From: Rhodovarius lipocyclicus | GTDB taxonomy: Bacteria; Pseudomonadota; Alphaproteobacteria; Acetobacterales; Acetobacteraceae | Length of the DNA stretch: 64,000 bases | Direction: 5' to 3' | Assembly: GCF_009900765.1 (NCBI RefSeq) | Contig: NZ_JAAABL010000016.1 | Span: 1 to 64,000, forward strand | Position numbers and translations under genes: made by a program | Part shown: positions 1 to 9,154 of the stretch, one piece after another | Layout of the letters: each line of letters begins with the position of its first letter | How positions within the stretch are numbered: position 1 is the first letter of the stretch | Notes under the pieces: generated by a model | What the model saw: only the letters and a program-made list of their open reading frames with translations | Told to the model about the DNA's origin: nothing | Databases searched by the model: none

Positions 1-125
1 GTTCTTCTCGCGATTTCCTCTCGCCACACTCGACCTCAGGGACGAAACACCCCATCTCAAAACCGTCAGGGATGTCTCCGTACACCTGTCAAACATCTCT
101 CCAGTCTGAACAGCCCCCGAACCCC

Positions 126-322
126 CAGTCAGGGGCTCCGCCCCTGACAACCCCGCCAAAGGCCGAGAGGCCTTTGGAAACCGGGCGTTATTGAAAAGCC
201 AGGGAGGGGACGATGTCCCCTCCCTGGCTTTTCAACTTCTGGGGTCCAGGGGCCTTTCGGCTCCTGGCGGGGGTGCAGGGGGCGGAGCCCCTGGCTGGGG
301 GCCCCGGGGGCGAAGCCCCCGC
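126..322. repeat. Intergenic hairpin element, type A copy 1
   Basis: The first 322 bases hold no gene that I can support. Bases 1-125 show nothing recognisable. From about 126 there is a mosaic of GC-rich palindromes: GGGGCTCCGCCCC, AAAGGCCGAGAGGCCTTT and GGGGGCGAAGCCCCC. In the middle is a perfect 21-bp stem with a 3-nt loop (arms 191-211 and 215-235) whose ends are A-rich and T-rich. The same block recurs in reverse orientation at 22840-23057. It lies just beyond the 3' end of the minus-strand amidohydrolase and could stop transcription in either direction. Function is inferred from structure only. Confidence 0.75.
191..235. terminator. Perfect 21-bp hairpin, likely bidirectional terminator
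   Basis: Arms 191-211 and 215-235 are exact reverse complements around the loop GAT. The stem begins TTGAAAAG and ends CTTTTCAA, so each strand ends in a short T-rich run after a GC-rich stem, as expected of a factor-independent terminator working both ways. It would end the amidohydrolase transcript coming from the right. Confidence 0.55.
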
Positions 323-1690
323 CTACCCCGCGAAGGCTGCCTGTGCCTCCGGCAGGGCCCAGATCTTCTCCACCGCGGCCGCGCCCGCGCGGGTCAGGGC
401 GGCCTCGTCCACGCCAGGCAGGCGACCGCCTTCCAGGATCATGCGGCCGTCCACCATCACCAGGTCGATATTGGCGCGGTTGGCCAGCCAGATCAGCGCG
501 CGGCGGGGATCGTGCATGGGTTGCAGGTGGGGGTGGGTCATGTCGACGGCCGTGATGTCGGCCAGCGCGCCGGGAATGAGGCGCCCGAGGTCGGGCCGCG
601 CGATGGCGTCGGCGGCATGGCGGGTCACGGCGTCGATCAGTTCGGGCGCGGTGGCGACGGTGGCGCTGTGCTCCGTCACCTTGCTGATGATGGCCGCCGC
701 GTTGAGTTCGCCCAGCATGTCCATGTTGTAGCCGTCGGTGCCGACCAGGGTGCGGATGCCGGCGCCGGCGAAGCGCGCGAAGCTGGCCGTGGTGCCGGAG
801 CGCGCGAAGACGCGCGGGCAGTTCAGCACCACCGTGCCGCGCGCGGCCATCAGGGCCAGGTCGCTGTCGCTGCTGGCCACGGCATGGGCCGCCAGCAGCC
901 CCGGCAGCACGCCCAGCCGGTCCAGGTATTCGGCGGGAGAACAGCCATGGCGGGCCTGGATGGTCGCGACCTCGGAGGGGCTTTGCGCCAGATGGGTGGT
1001 GAAGGGCACGCCCAGTTCGGCGGCGCGGGCATGGGCGGCGCGCAGCAGCTCGGGGCCGCAGGTGTCGGTGGCGTGGGGGCTCATGGCCAGGCGGATGCGG
1101 CCGTTGCCCTGGCCTTCCCATTGGGCATGCAGGGCATTCCATTCGGCGAAAGCGGCCTCGCCGCTGTCCGCCATGGCGTAGTCCACGCTGCCATCCGGCC
1201 GCGCCTTGGCATCGACGGAAAACAGATAGGGGGCGCCATAGAAGCGCAGGCCCATCTCCAGCGCGGCGTCGAACATCTCGGCCATGCCGGCGCGGAAGGG
1301 TTCCATCACCGTGGTGGCGCCGCCCTTCAGCAATTGCAGCACGCCGAGCCGCGCGACCGCCATGCGCTCCTCGGCGCTCAGCAGTTCGGCGCCGCGCTTC
1401 GAGAGCGGCATCAGCACGGTATAGACGATGGACTGGTTGTTCTTGCGGCCGTTGCCGTCCTCGGTGTGGGTACGGGCCACGGCCTCGCTGAAGCAGTGAT
1501 TGTGCAGGTTCATCAGCCCGGGCAGCAGGAAGCGGCCGGGGGCGTCGTGCACGATGTCGGCGGCGGGCCGGCCGGGCTGGATGGCCACGATCCGGTTGCC
1601 CTCGACCAGCACCCAATGGTCGCGCAGCACGGCCTGGGCGCCGTCGCGCTCCGTCAGCACATGGGAACCGAAAAGGGCGATGCGCGGCAT
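323..1690 (-). CDS. Amidohydrolase family protein (chlorohydrolase/deaminase type)
   Basis: A 455-residue metal-dependent hydrolase of the cytosine-deaminase/AtzA-like superfamily, expected to act in the cytoplasm on a cyclic or aromatic C-N substrate. The metal-binding HxH (H63, H65) sits in MNLHNHCFSE. Further conserved elements are a THLAQS segment, SPHATDTCGP and the late GTDGYN aspartate. The usual small N-terminal beta-sandwich is followed by the TIM barrel. The ATG start matches the family N-terminus. It is the last gene of a minus-strand run after malonyl-CoA decarboxylase, 51 bases apart. The substrate cannot be told from sequence; guanine, hydroxyatrazine or S-adenosylhomocysteine-type deaminases are all possible. 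Confidence 0.85.
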   Translation of the reverse strand: MPRIALFGSHVLTERDGAQAVLRDHWVLVEGNRIVAIQPGRPAADIVHDAPGRFLLPGLMNLHNHCFSEAVARTHTEDGNGRKNNQSIVYTVLMPLSKRGAELLSAEERMAVARLGVLQLLKGGATTVMEPFRAGMAEMFDAALEMGLRFYGAPYLFSVDAKARPDGSVDYAMADSGEAAFAEWNALHAQWEGQGNGRIRLAMSPHATDTCGPELLRAAHARAAELGVPFTTHLAQSPSEVATIQARHGCSPAEYLDRLGVLPGLLAAHAVASSDSDLALMAARGTVVLNCPRVFARSGTTASFARFAGAGIRTLVGTDGYNMDMLGELNAAAIISKVTEHSATVATAPELIDAVTRHAADAIARPDLGRLIPGALADITAVDMTHPHLQPMHDPRRALIWLANRANIDLVMVDGRMILEGGRLPGVDEAALTRAGAAAVEKIWALPEAQAAFAG

Positions 1691-1741
1691 GGCGGCCTCC
1701 GGGAACGAGTGCCCCGGTATGGCCCGCCACGCCGCCTGTGG

Positions 1742-3136
1742 CTACGCCTTCAGCAGCTTCTTCACGGCGGTGCTGGCGGCGCGCTTGCCCTCGCCGGCAT
1801 AGGCCTCGTGCTGGTCCTCGATCTTCGCCAGGTCGTACAGGTAGTTCACCATCAGCCCGGCGCTCTCGGCCATGCCCTTGGGCGAGGTATCGGCCAGCCA
1901 GTTGATGCGTTCCACCCGCGCGCCGTTGGACAGGTGGAAATGCCCCACCGGGTCCCGCGCGCGCTTGGGGTTGCGGCCGGCCTCATGCACCAGATAGCGG
2001 GCGCAGAGGCGGACCAGCACCGGCTCCAGCACCGTGGCCACCGCGGCCTCACGCGGCCAGTTGCGGCGCGCCAGCAGCAGGGAGAGCGCGGCCAGCGGAT
2101 GCGTGCCCGCCGCGGCGCCGGAGGCCTGGCGCAGCGCCAGCGCCTCGGCCTCGGTCAGCAGCGTGTCGTCGGCGGCCTGCTCGCGCTCGTTCAGCCAGCG
2201 GGTGAAGCCCGGGATGGGGGAGAGGGTGGCGAATTGCTTGAGCGAGCGCAGCTCGCTGCCCAGCACCTCCACCACGCGCTTGATCAGGAAATTGCCGAAG
2301 GCGATGCCGTCCAGCCCGCGCTGGCAGTTGTTGATGGAATAGAAGATGGCGGTGTCGGCCTGCCTGGGGTCCAGCACCGGGGCCTTTTCGTCCAGCAGCC
2401 CCTGCACGCTGCCGGACAGGCCCTGCACCAGCGCGACCTCCACGAAGATCAGCGGCTCCTGCGGCATGCGCGGGTGGAAGAAGGCGTAGCAGCGGCGGTC
2501 GCTGTCCAGCCGGTTCTTCAGGTCGCGCCAGGTGCGGATGCGGTGCACCGCCTCATAGGCCACCAGCTTTTCCAGCAGCGAGGCGGGGCTGGACCAGTCG
2601 ATGTGGCGCAGCTCCAGGAAGCCCAGGTCGAACCAGCTGGTCAGCAGGCCGCGCAGGTCGGCCTCCAGCGCGGCCAGCAGGGCGTCGTCGCCCTTCAGGG
2701 TGATCAGCTCCGCGCGCATGTCCACCAGCAGCTTCACGCCATCGGGGATGTTGGCGAACTGCGTCAGCAGCCTGAGGCGCGGCGGCTCCAGCGCCTGGCG
2801 CAGCCGCACCTTGGCGGCGGCCCGGCCGGAGATGTCGGTGGTCTTGCTCAGCGCCTCCACCGCGCGGGTCACGCGCTCCACATCGGAATCGAAGCCCGCC
2901 AGGGTGCGCAGGAAATGCCTGCGCCCGGCCAGGTCCGCATCCAGATAGGTGTGGGCGAGACCGGCCGCGCGGGCCCGGGCCGAGACCTCGCCGCCACGGG
3001 CGTCGAGGCAGGCCTGCATGCGCTGCGTCAGGTCGGTTTCGGGTTCGCTCTGGGGGGAGACGCGCTCCCGCCACAGGGCCGTGACGCGCTTCAGCGCGCG
3101 GTCGATCAGGCTTTCGCCAGTGAGGACTTCCGACAT
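1742..3136 (-). CDS. Malonyl-CoA decarboxylase
   Basis: A 464-residue enzyme converting malonyl-CoA to acetyl-CoA and CO2. The N-terminal helical domain covers roughly residues 1-170. The C-terminal acetyltransferase-like catalytic domain carries FYSINNCQ (S267) and GHFHLSNGA (H399, H401), matching the family's catalytic Ser-His region. The length is normal for bacterial members. There is no signal peptide. It lies between the ABC-F gene and the amidohydrolase on the same strand. No malonyl-CoA synthetase (matB) or malonate carrier is visible nearby, so it may serve general malonyl-CoA turnover rather than a malonate catabolic operon. Confidence 0.92.
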   Translation of the reverse strand: MSEVLTGESLIDRALKRVTALWRERVSPQSEPETDLTQRMQACLDARGGEVSARARAAGLAHTYLDADLAGRRHFLRTLAGFDSDVERVTRAVEALSKTTDISGRAAAKVRLRQALEPPRLRLLTQFANIPDGVKLLVDMRAELITLKGDDALLAALEADLRGLLTSWFDLGFLELRHIDWSSPASLLEKLVAYEAVHRIRTWRDLKNRLDSDRRCYAFFHPRMPQEPLIFVEVALVQGLSGSVQGLLDEKAPVLDPRQADTAIFYSINNCQRGLDGIAFGNFLIKRVVEVLGSELRSLKQFATLSPIPGFTRWLNEREQAADDTLLTEAEALALRQASGAAAGTHPLAALSLLLARRNWPREAAVATVLEPVLVRLCARYLVHEAGRNPKRARDPVGHFHLSNGARVERINWLADTSPKGMAESAGLMVNYLYDLAKIEDQHEAYAGEGKRAASTAVKKLLKA

Positions 3137-3199
3137 GGCGGCGATGCTAGCACGAAATACCGGGAAACAAAGCGCGAGATAAGGTGCCCCCGCCGCCTC

Positions 3200-4822
3200 T
3201 CAGCTCCGCAGCCCCGGCGCTTCCTGCCCGGTCCGCGCCACGTATTCGGTGTAGCCGCCACCGTACTGGTGAATGCCCTCCGGCGTCAGCTCCAGCACCC
3301 GGTTGGACAGTTCCGCCAGGAAGTGCCGGTCATGCGAGACGAACAGCATCGTCCCCTCATAGGATTTCAGCGCCTCGATCAGCATTTCCTTGGTGGCCAT
3401 GTCCAGGTGGTTGGTCGGCTCGTCCAGCACCAGGAAGTTCGGCGGGTCATACAGCATCTTGGCCATGACCAGCCGGGCCTTCTCGCCGCCCGACAGCACG
3501 CGGCACTTCTTCTCCACCTCATCGCCCGAGAAGCCGAAGCAGCCCGCGAGCGCGCGCAGGGAACCCTGGGCGGCGCGGGGGAAGGCATCCTCCAGAGCCT
3601 CGAACACGCTGTGGTCGCCGTCCAGCAGCTCCATCGCGTGCTGGGCGAAATAGCCCATCTTCACGCTGCTCCCGAGCGCCACGCTGCCCGCATCCGGGTC
3701 GGTGGAGCCGGTGACCAGCTTCAGCAGGGTGGATTTGCCGGCACCGTTCACGCCCAGCACGCAGCAGCGTTCCCGCCGGCGGATCAGCAGGTCCAGGCCC
3801 TGATAGATCACCCGGCTGCCATAGCTTTTGTGCACGCCCTTCAGGTTCGCCACATCGTCGCCGGAGCGCGGCGCGGGCAGGAACTCGAAGGCCACGGTCT
3901 GCCGGCGCTTGGGCGGCTCGACGCGCTCGATCTTGTCCAGCTTCTTCACCCGGCTCTGCACCTGGGAGGCATGGGAAGCGCGGGCCTTGAAGCGCTCGAT
4001 GAACTTGATTTCCTTGGCCAGCATCGCCTGCTGGCGCTCGAACTGCGCCTGCTGCTGCTTTTCGTTCAGCGCGCGCTGCTGCTCGTAGAACTCATAATCG
4101 CCCGAGAAGCTGGTCAGGCTGCCGCCGTCGATCTCGATCACCTTGTTGATGATGCGGTTCATGAACTCGCGGTCGTGCGAGGTCATCAGCAGCGCGCCCT
4201 CATAGCCGCGCAGGAAATTCTCCAGCCAGATCAGGCTTTCGAGGTCGAGATGGTTCGACGGCTCGTCCAGCAGCATCACGTCCGGGCGCATCAGCAGGAT
4301 GCGGGCCAGCGCCACGCGCATCTTCCACCCGCCCGAGAGCTGGCCGACATCGCCGTCCATCATCTCCTGCGTGAAGGAAAGGCCGTCCAGCACCTCCCGC
4401 GCCTGGCTTTCCAGCGCGTAGCCGCCCAGCTCCTCGAAGCGGGCCTGCACCTCGCCGAAGCGCTCGATCAGCGCCTCCATCTCATCCATGCGGTCGGGGT
4501 CGGCCAGCGCCGCCTCCAGCTCCCGCAGCTCGGCCGCGACGGTGCTGACGTCGCCCGCGCCATCCATCACCTCGGCCACCGCGCTGCGGCCCGACATCTC
4601 GCCCACATCCTGGCTGAAGAAGCCGATGGTGACGCCGCGATCGACCAGCACCAGCCCCTCATCGGGCTGGTCCCGGCCGGTGATCATGCGGAACAGGGTG
4701 GATTTGCCGGCCCCGTTGGGACCGACGAGGCCGATCTTCTCGCCCCGTTGCAGGGCGGCCGAGGCCTCAATGAACAGCAATTGCTGGCCGTTCTGCTTGC
4801 TGATGTTGTCGAGCCGGATCAT
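3200..4822 (-). CDS. ABC-F family ATPase (ribosome-associated type)
   Basis: A 540-residue soluble protein with two nucleotide-binding domains and no membrane segment, typical of ABC-F translation factors. Walker A motifs are GPNGAGKST (about 34-42) and a later GVNGAGKST. Signatures are LSGGWKMR and LSGGEKAR, each followed by LLDEPSNHLD or VLDEPTNHLD. The inter-domain linker, about residues 220-310, is rich in Gln, Lys and Arg and contains RFKARASHASQVQSR, as in the P-site tRNA interaction motif. It resembles the housekeeping YheS/Uup/EttA-like group more than a resistance factor. The ATG start lies just beside the palindromic element at 4864-5025, which must contain or adjoin its promoter. 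Confidence 0.9.
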   Translation of the reverse strand: MIRLDNISKQNGQQLLFIEASAALQRGEKIGLVGPNGAGKSTLFRMITGRDQPDEGLVLVDRGVTIGFFSQDVGEMSGRSAVAEVMDGAGDVSTVAAELRELEAALADPDRMDEMEALIERFGEVQARFEELGGYALESQAREVLDGLSFTQEMMDGDVGQLSGGWKMRVALARILLMRPDVMLLDEPSNHLDLESLIWLENFLRGYEGALLMTSHDREFMNRIINKVIEIDGGSLTSFSGDYEFYEQQRALNEKQQQAQFERQQAMLAKEIKFIERFKARASHASQVQSRVKKLDKIERVEPPKRRQTVAFEFLPAPRSGDDVANLKGVHKSYGSRVIYQGLDLLIRRRERCCVLGVNGAGKSTLLKLVTGSTDPDAGSVALGSSVKMGYFAQHAMELLDGDHSVFEALEDAFPRAAQGSLRALAGCFGFSGDEVEKKCRVLSGGEKARLVMAKMLYDPPNFLVLDEPTNHLDMATKEMLIEALKSYEGTMLFVSHDRHFLAELSNRVLELTPEGIHQYGGGYTEYVARTGQEAPGLRS

Positions 4823-4863
4823 GGCCGGGCTTATGCCACGTCCGGCTGCCGCGAACAGGCCCC

Positions 4864-5025
4864 AGGGCCTTTGAACAGTTGGGGCCGGGATGCGGTCAGC
4901 GAGGGATTTTTCGGTCCCGCAAGGCGGAATGGGATGGCGATGGCTCTATCGGCATCCCATGACAACGCCGCGGGGCCGGAAAAGCGCCGCTGAACGCGCC
5001 CGCAACCCAACTGTTCACAGGCCCT
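4864..5025. repeat. Long imperfect palindromic element (MITE-like)
   Basis: Arms 4864-4901 and 4988-5025 are 38 nt each and match as reverse complements at 30 of 38 positions, including the 12-nt run TGAACAGTTGGG. Inside, GGGATGGCGA (4932-4941) pairs with TCGGCATCCC at 9 of 10 positions, and the flanking segments also pair partly, so the whole 162 bases can fold into one long hairpin. It holds no ORF of note. It fills the gap between rfbD (its stop lies inside the right arm) and the ABC-F gene start. It could be a miniature mobile element or a regulatory or terminator structure. Confidence 0.6.
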
Positions 5026-5905
5026 ACAGCAGAACCTTCAACACCCGGTCGAGCCCTTGTTGCCAGTTCGGCATCTCGATGCCGAACACGTCGCGCAGCT
5101 TGTCCAGCACCAGCTGGCTGTTGGCCGGGCGCACGGCCTTGGTGGGGTATTCCTCCGTGGTGATGGCATGCACCACCGGGCGCGGCCCGCCGCGTTGCGC
5201 CGCCGCCGCGAAGATCGCCTCCGCGAAGCCGTGCCAGGAGACGTGGCCGGCATTGGTGGCATGGAACACGCCACGGTACTGCGGCTGCCAGCCGGTCTCG
5301 CGGATCCTGGCCAGCACCTTGGCGATGGCGTCCGCCAGGTCGGGGGCGGCCGTCGGGTTGCCCCACTGGTCGGCCACCACCTTCAGCTCCGGCCGGGTGG
5401 CGCCCACGGCCAACATGGTCTTCACGAAATTCCTGCCGACCGGGCTCACGACCCAGGCGGTGCGCATCACCACCGTCTGGGGGTTGGCCGCCAGCGCCGC
5501 CCATTCCCCCGCCAGCTTGGTGCGGCCATAGGCCCCGACCGGGCGCGGATCGTCGGTCTCGACATAGGGATCGGGCTTCTGCCCGTCATAGACATAATCG
5601 GTGCTGATCTGGATCAGCGGAATGCCCGCCTCCGCCGTCAGCCGGCCCAGCAGGGCGGGGCCCAGCGCATTGGCGCGGAAGGCACCCGGCTCGTCGTCCT
5701 CGGCCGCGTCCACCGCGGTCCAGGCGGCGCAGTTCACCACCGCGTCGGGGCGCAGCGCGGCGAAGGCCGCCTCCACCGTCTCCGGCTTGTCGAACTCGAA
5801 ATCGGGCTGGCCGACCGGCAGAGGCTCGAAGCCCAGGGCCGGCAGGGCTTCCAGCAGGCCGGTGGCCAACTGCCCCCCCTGCCCGGTCACCAGGATCCGC
5901 TTCAT
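5024..5905 (-). CDS. rfbD: dTDP-4-dehydrorhamnose reductase
   Basis: A 293-residue short-chain reductase doing the last step to dTDP-L-rhamnose. The N-terminal Rossmann motif is VTGQGGQLATGL. Further family landmarks are VNCAAWTAVDAAE, ISTDYVYDG and YGRTKLAGE, which holds the catalytic Tyr-Lys. The start at 5905 is set by homology (MKRILVTGQ) and by a TGATG junction with rfbC, whose stop shares one base with this ATG. An upstream in-frame extension to 6151 is only antisense-like read-through. Last gene of rfbBACD; its stop lies inside the palindromic element's right arm. Confidence 0.95.
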   Translation of the reverse strand: MKRILVTGQGGQLATGLLEALPALGFEPLPVGQPDFEFDKPETVEAAFAALRPDAVVNCAAWTAVDAAEDDEPGAFRANALGPALLGRLTAEAGIPLIQISTDYVYDGQKPDPYVETDDPRPVGAYGRTKLAGEWAALAANPQTVVMRTAWVVSPVGRNFVKTMLAVGATRPELKVVADQWGNPTAAPDLADAIAKVLARIRETGWQPQYRGVFHATNAGHVSWHGFAEAIFAAAAQRGGPRPVVHAITTEEYPTKAVRPANSQLVLDKLRDVFGIEMPNWQQGLDRVLKVLL

Positions 5906-6471
5906 CAGACGCTGCCTTTCGGGAAGATGGGGGCCAGATCGGCCAGCTTCGGCGCCACGCGGTCCTTGTCGGACAGCACCGGCCCCTGCGGCGGCAGCGG
6001 CCAGTCGATGGCCAGCGCCGGATCGTTCCACAGGATGCCGCCATCCGCCTCGCGGTTGTATTCGGCATCCACCTTGTACAGCACCTCGGTATCGGGCTCG
6101 AGCGTGATGAACCCGTGCGCGAAGCCGCGCGGCACCCACAGCTGCCGCCAATTCTCCGCGGACAGCTCCATCCCGACATACTGGCCGTAGGTGGGCGAAC
6201 CCTCACGGATGTCCACCGCCACATCCAGGATGCGCCCGCGCACCACCCGCACCAGCTTGCCCTGGGCATGCGGCGCGCGCTGGAAATGCAGCCCGCGCAG
6301 CACCCCCACCTCCCGCGACAGGGAGTGGTTGTCCTGCACGAAATCCGCGGCGAAACCCTGGGCCTCCAGGGCCGAACGCTTCCAGACCTCGCTGAAGAAG
6401 CCGCGCGCGTCGCCGAAGCGCGCGGGTTCGATCAGCAGAACCTCCGGGATGGCCTGCGGGATGACCTTCAT
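5905..6471 (-). CDS. rfbC: dTDP-4-dehydrorhamnose 3,5-epimerase
   Basis: A 188-residue cupin-fold epimerase acting on dTDP-4-keto-6-deoxyglucose. The catalytic histidine is in RGLHFQ (H62), and the conserved tyrosine of VLYKVDAEY (Y132) is present. DARGFFSEVW near residue 21 and VPRGFAHGF near 113 are classic family motifs. It overlaps rfbA and rfbD by one base each (TGATG junctions), so translation of the operon is probably coupled. Length is normal. Confidence 0.95.
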   Translation of the reverse strand: MKVIPQAIPEVLLIEPARFGDARGFFSEVWKRSALEAQGFAADFVQDNHSLSREVGVLRGLHFQRAPHAQGKLVRVVRGRILDVAVDIREGSPTYGQYVGMELSAENWRQLWVPRGFAHGFITLEPDTEVLYKVDAEYNREADGGILWNDPALAIDWPLPPQGPVLSDKDRVAPKLADLAPIFPKGSV

Positions 6472-7349
6472 CAGCGCGGCCCCTCCGCCACTTCCAGCAT
6501 GTACTGGCCATAGGCGGTCTTGCCGAGCGCCTTGCCCTGCGCCTTCAGCTGCTCGGCGCTCAGCCAGCCCTGGTAGAAGCCGATCTCCTCCGGGCAGGCC
6601 ACGACCAGGCCCTGGCGCTCCTGCACGGTCTGCACGAAGGTCGCGGCCTGCAGCAGGCTGCCCGGCGTGCCGGCATCGAGCCAGGCGAAGCCCCGGCCCA
6701 GCTGCTCGGCGTTCAGCGTGCCGTCCTCCATGTAGAGGATATTCATGTCGGTGATCTCAAGCTCGCCGCGGGCGGAGGGCTTCACCCGCTTGGCCATCTC
6801 GACCACGCGCTTGTCGTAGAAGTACAGGCCGATCACCGCCCAGTCGGATTTGGGCTTCAGCGGCTTCTCCTCCAGCGACAGCACGCGGCCGCTGGCGTCG
6901 AATTCGGCCACGCCATAGCGCTCCGGGTCCGCCACGCGATAGCCGAAGACGGTGGAGATCCCGCCCTTGGCGCGCTCCGCCGCGTCCACCAGCTTCTTCG
7001 ACAGGCCGCCGCCATAGATGATGTTGTCGCCGAGCGCCAAGGCGCAGGGCTCATCGCCGATCCATTCCTCCCCGATCAGGAAGGCCTGGGCCAGCCCGTC
7101 CGGCGAGGGCTGCTCGGCGTAGGTCAGCGTGATGCCGAACTGGCTGCCATCGCCCAGCAGGCGCTTGAAGCTGGGCAGGTCATGCGGGGTGGAGATCAGC
7201 AGGATATCCTTGCAGCCGGCCAGCATCAGGGTGCTGAGCGGGTAATAGACCATCGGCTTGTCGTAGACCGGCAGCAATTGCTTGCTGGCGGCGAGCGTCA
7301 TGGGGTGCAGGCGCGTGCCCGAACCGCCTGCCAGAATAATGCCCTTCAT
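6471..7349 (-). CDS. rfbA: Glucose-1-phosphate thymidylyltransferase
   Basis: A 292-residue nucleotidyltransferase making dTDP-glucose from dTTP and glucose-1-phosphate, the entry step of the rhamnose pathway. It begins [16 protein letters not shown] with the GGSGTRL pyrophosphorylase signature. [16 protein letters not shown] and [20 protein letters not shown] follow in the expected places. The start at 7349 overlaps the rfbB stop by four bases (ATGA), so the longer upstream frame to 7418 is not needed. Length and order are as in other rfbBACD operons. Confidence 0.95.
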   Translation of the reverse strand: MKGIILAGGSGTRLHPMTLAASKQLLPVYDKPMVYYPLSTLMLAGCKDILLISTPHDLPSFKRLLGDGSQFGITLTYAEQPSPDGLAQAFLIGEEWIGDEPCALALGDNIIYGGGLSKKLVDAAERAKGGISTVFGYRVADPERYGVAEFDASGRVLSLEEKPLKPKSDWAVIGLYFYDKRVVEMAKRVKPSARGELEITDMNILYMEDGTLNAEQLGRGFAWLDAGTPGSLLQAATFVQTVQERQGLVVACPEEIGFYQGWLSAEQLKAQGKALGKTAYGQYMLEVAEGPR

Positions 7350-8416
7350 TCGCCTGCCTTCTCGCTCTTGGTGCCCAGCCGTTGCCCGGCATAGGCCCGG
7401 TCGCGGATCGGCCGCCACCAGGCCTCGTTGTCCAGATACCAGCGGATGGTGTGTTCCAGCCCGCTTTCGAAATCGAAGCGCGGCTTCCAGCCCAGCGCCC
7501 GCTCGGCCCCCGAAGGGTCCATCGCATAGCGGAAATCATGGCCGGGCCGGTCGCGCACATAGGTGATCAGCCGCGCGCGGGGGCCGGCGGGGTCGGGGCG
7601 CAGCCGGTCCAGCGTGGCGCAGATCGCCTGCACCACCTGCAGGTTGGAACGCTCCTGCCGGGGGCCGATGCAATAGGTCGCACCCACCTGCCCGTTCAGC
7701 AGCGCCAGCACCAGCGCCTCCGCGTGGTCCTCCACATGCAGCCAGTCGCGCACGTTGGAGCCATCGCCATAGACGGGCAGCGGCCGCCCCTCCAGCGCGT
7801 TCAGCGTGACCAGCGGGATCAGCTTCTCGGGGAACTGCCAGGGGCCGTAGTTGTTCGTCGTGTTGGAGACGAAGGTCGGCAACCCGTAGGTGTGCTGCCA
7901 GGCCCGCACCAGATGGTCCGACGCGGCCTTGGAGGCCGAATAGGGGCTGCGCGGGTCATAGGCGGTGTGCTCGTCGAACGGCGCGTCGCCGTGGTGCAGA
8001 GAGCCGAACACCTCGTCGGTCGAGACGTGGTGGAAACGGAAATCCTCCTTGGCGGCGGCGTCGAGCCCGGTCCAATAGGCGCGGGCGGCTTCCAGCAGCA
8101 CCTGTGTGCCGACGATGTTGGTCTGGATGAATTCCGCCGGCCCGTCGATGGAACGGTCCACATGGCTTTCGGCGGCCAGGTGGATGACCCGGCGCGGCTT
8201 GTGCGTGGCGAAGGCGGAGCGCATCGCCTCGGCGTCGCAGATATCGGCCCGGATGTTGATCAACCGCGGGTTGCCCGCGTGCATGCCCAGAGATTCCGGG
8301 CTGGCGGCGTAAGTCATCTTGTCGATGTTCACCACCACCTCGCCGGTCGCCGCGAGCAAATGGCGCACCACCGCCGAACCAATGAAGCCGAAGCCCCCCG
8401 TCAAAAGGATCGCCAC
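7346..8416 (-). CDS. rfbB: dTDP-glucose 4,6-dehydratase
   Basis: A 356-residue extended short-chain dehydrogenase, second step to dTDP-rhamnose and first gene of the operon. GGFGFIGS is the NAD-binding motif. [19 protein letters not shown] and [10 protein letters not shown] (catalytic Tyr-xxx-Lys) follow. I place the start at a GTG at 8416 because a GAGG lies five bases upstream of it; another in-frame GTG at 8422 overlaps that ribosome site and would add two residues. Homologues begin at this point. Confidence 0.93.
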   Translation of the reverse strand: MAILLTGGFGFIGSAVVRHLLAATGEVVVNIDKMTYAASPESLGMHAGNPRLINIRADICDAEAMRSAFATHKPRRVIHLAAESHVDRSIDGPAEFIQTNIVGTQVLLEAARAYWTGLDAAAKEDFRFHHVSTDEVFGSLHHGDAPFDEHTAYDPRSPYSASKAASDHLVRAWQHTYGLPTFVSNTTNNYGPWQFPEKLIPLVTLNALEGRPLPVYGDGSNVRDWLHVEDHAEALVLALLNGQVGATYCIGPRQERSNLQVVQAICATLDRLRPDPAGPRARLITYVRDRPGHDFRYAMDPSGAERALGWKPRFDFESGLEHTIRWYLDNEAWWRPIRDRAYAGQRLGTKSEKAGE

Positions 8417-8497
8417 TTGCACCTCATCGTTTCAGGTTAAGGTTGTAGCGCTGGTATAGCTGACGGCGCGCACCTCTCAAGAGGCCAAAAACAGTCC

Positions 8498-9154
8498 CTA
8501 AAACGCGGCTTTTTCTTGCCATCCATTGGAAACATGCCGCAGCAAGGGCGTGGCGAAGGCCCAGCGCACCGGCACCTGCGCGGGCCAGCCCCCCCGCCAG
8601 CGGTCACCTTGCGCCAACGCGACCGCCAGCGCCACCGGCACCACATTGAGCAACCGCAACAAAGCCAGGCCCGCGAGGGCGGAGGAACCGGTGGAGATCA
8701 CGTCGTCCACCAGCAGCACGCGCCGCCCGCGCAACCGGTGCGCGACGCGCGGGTCGAGCCACAACCGCCGCTCGCCCGGCCCGGTGGAGGAGCTGATGGG
8801 CACGCTCAATTCTTCGTCATACCAGCGCTTGCGGGTGTATCCGGCCGCCACCCAGTTGGGATGGCCCAGCATTTCCGCGATCTGCGGGGCGAACACCTGG
8901 CCCAAAGTGGGCAGGCCCAGCACCACCTCCGGCGCCAGGTCGCGCACGGCATCGGTCATCCAGCCCGACAGGGCGCGCGCCACCGCGAAGCTGGTCTGGT
9001 TGGCGATCAGCCCGGTGACGCCCACATCGCCGTAATCCCGGATGGGCAGTTCCAGCACGCGCCCATCGGGCATGCGGGCGGGATAGAAATCCCGCCACGG
9101 CGGGGGCGCCGCCTCCTCGGTGAAGACCTGCCAGGGTTCCCGCGGCGCCGTCAT
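8498..9154 (-). CDS. Phosphoribosyltransferase-domain protein
   Basis: A 218-residue type I phosphoribosyltransferase. The PRPP-binding loop is VLLVDDVISTGSSA, with acidic residues D150 and D151. Upstream YGDVGVTGLIANQTS and VVLGLPTLGQVFAP resemble the adenine phosphoribosyltransferase hood and loop region. It overlaps galE by four bases (ATGA) and is translated after it, an unusual pairing. Whether it salvages a base or only binds a nucleotide is not evident; it is too diverged from Apt to name. No signal peptide. Confidence 0.8.
   Translation of the reverse strand: MTAPREPWQVFTEEAAPPPWRDFYPARMPDGRVLELPIRDYGDVGVTGLIANQTSFAVARALSGWMTDAVRDLAPEVVLGLPTLGQVFAPQIAEMLGHPNWVAAGYTRKRWYDEELSVPISSSTGPGERRLWLDPRVAHRLRGRRVLLVDDVISTGSSALAGLALLRLLNVVPVALAVALAQGDRWRGGWPAQVPVRWAFATPLLRHVSNGWQEKAAF

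Noticed and set aside
126-322. CRISPR-like array from repeated GGGCTCCGCCC motifs
   Set aside because: Units are palindromic, irregularly spaced and of different length, with no constant repeat-spacer pattern and no cas genes.
191-4993. A 1600-codon open frame on the plus strand
   Set aside because: It lies antisense to amidohydrolase, malonyl-CoA decarboxylase and ABC-F genes, is rich in His, Gln, Arg and Ala, and arises because GC-rich codons leave few stops on the other strand.
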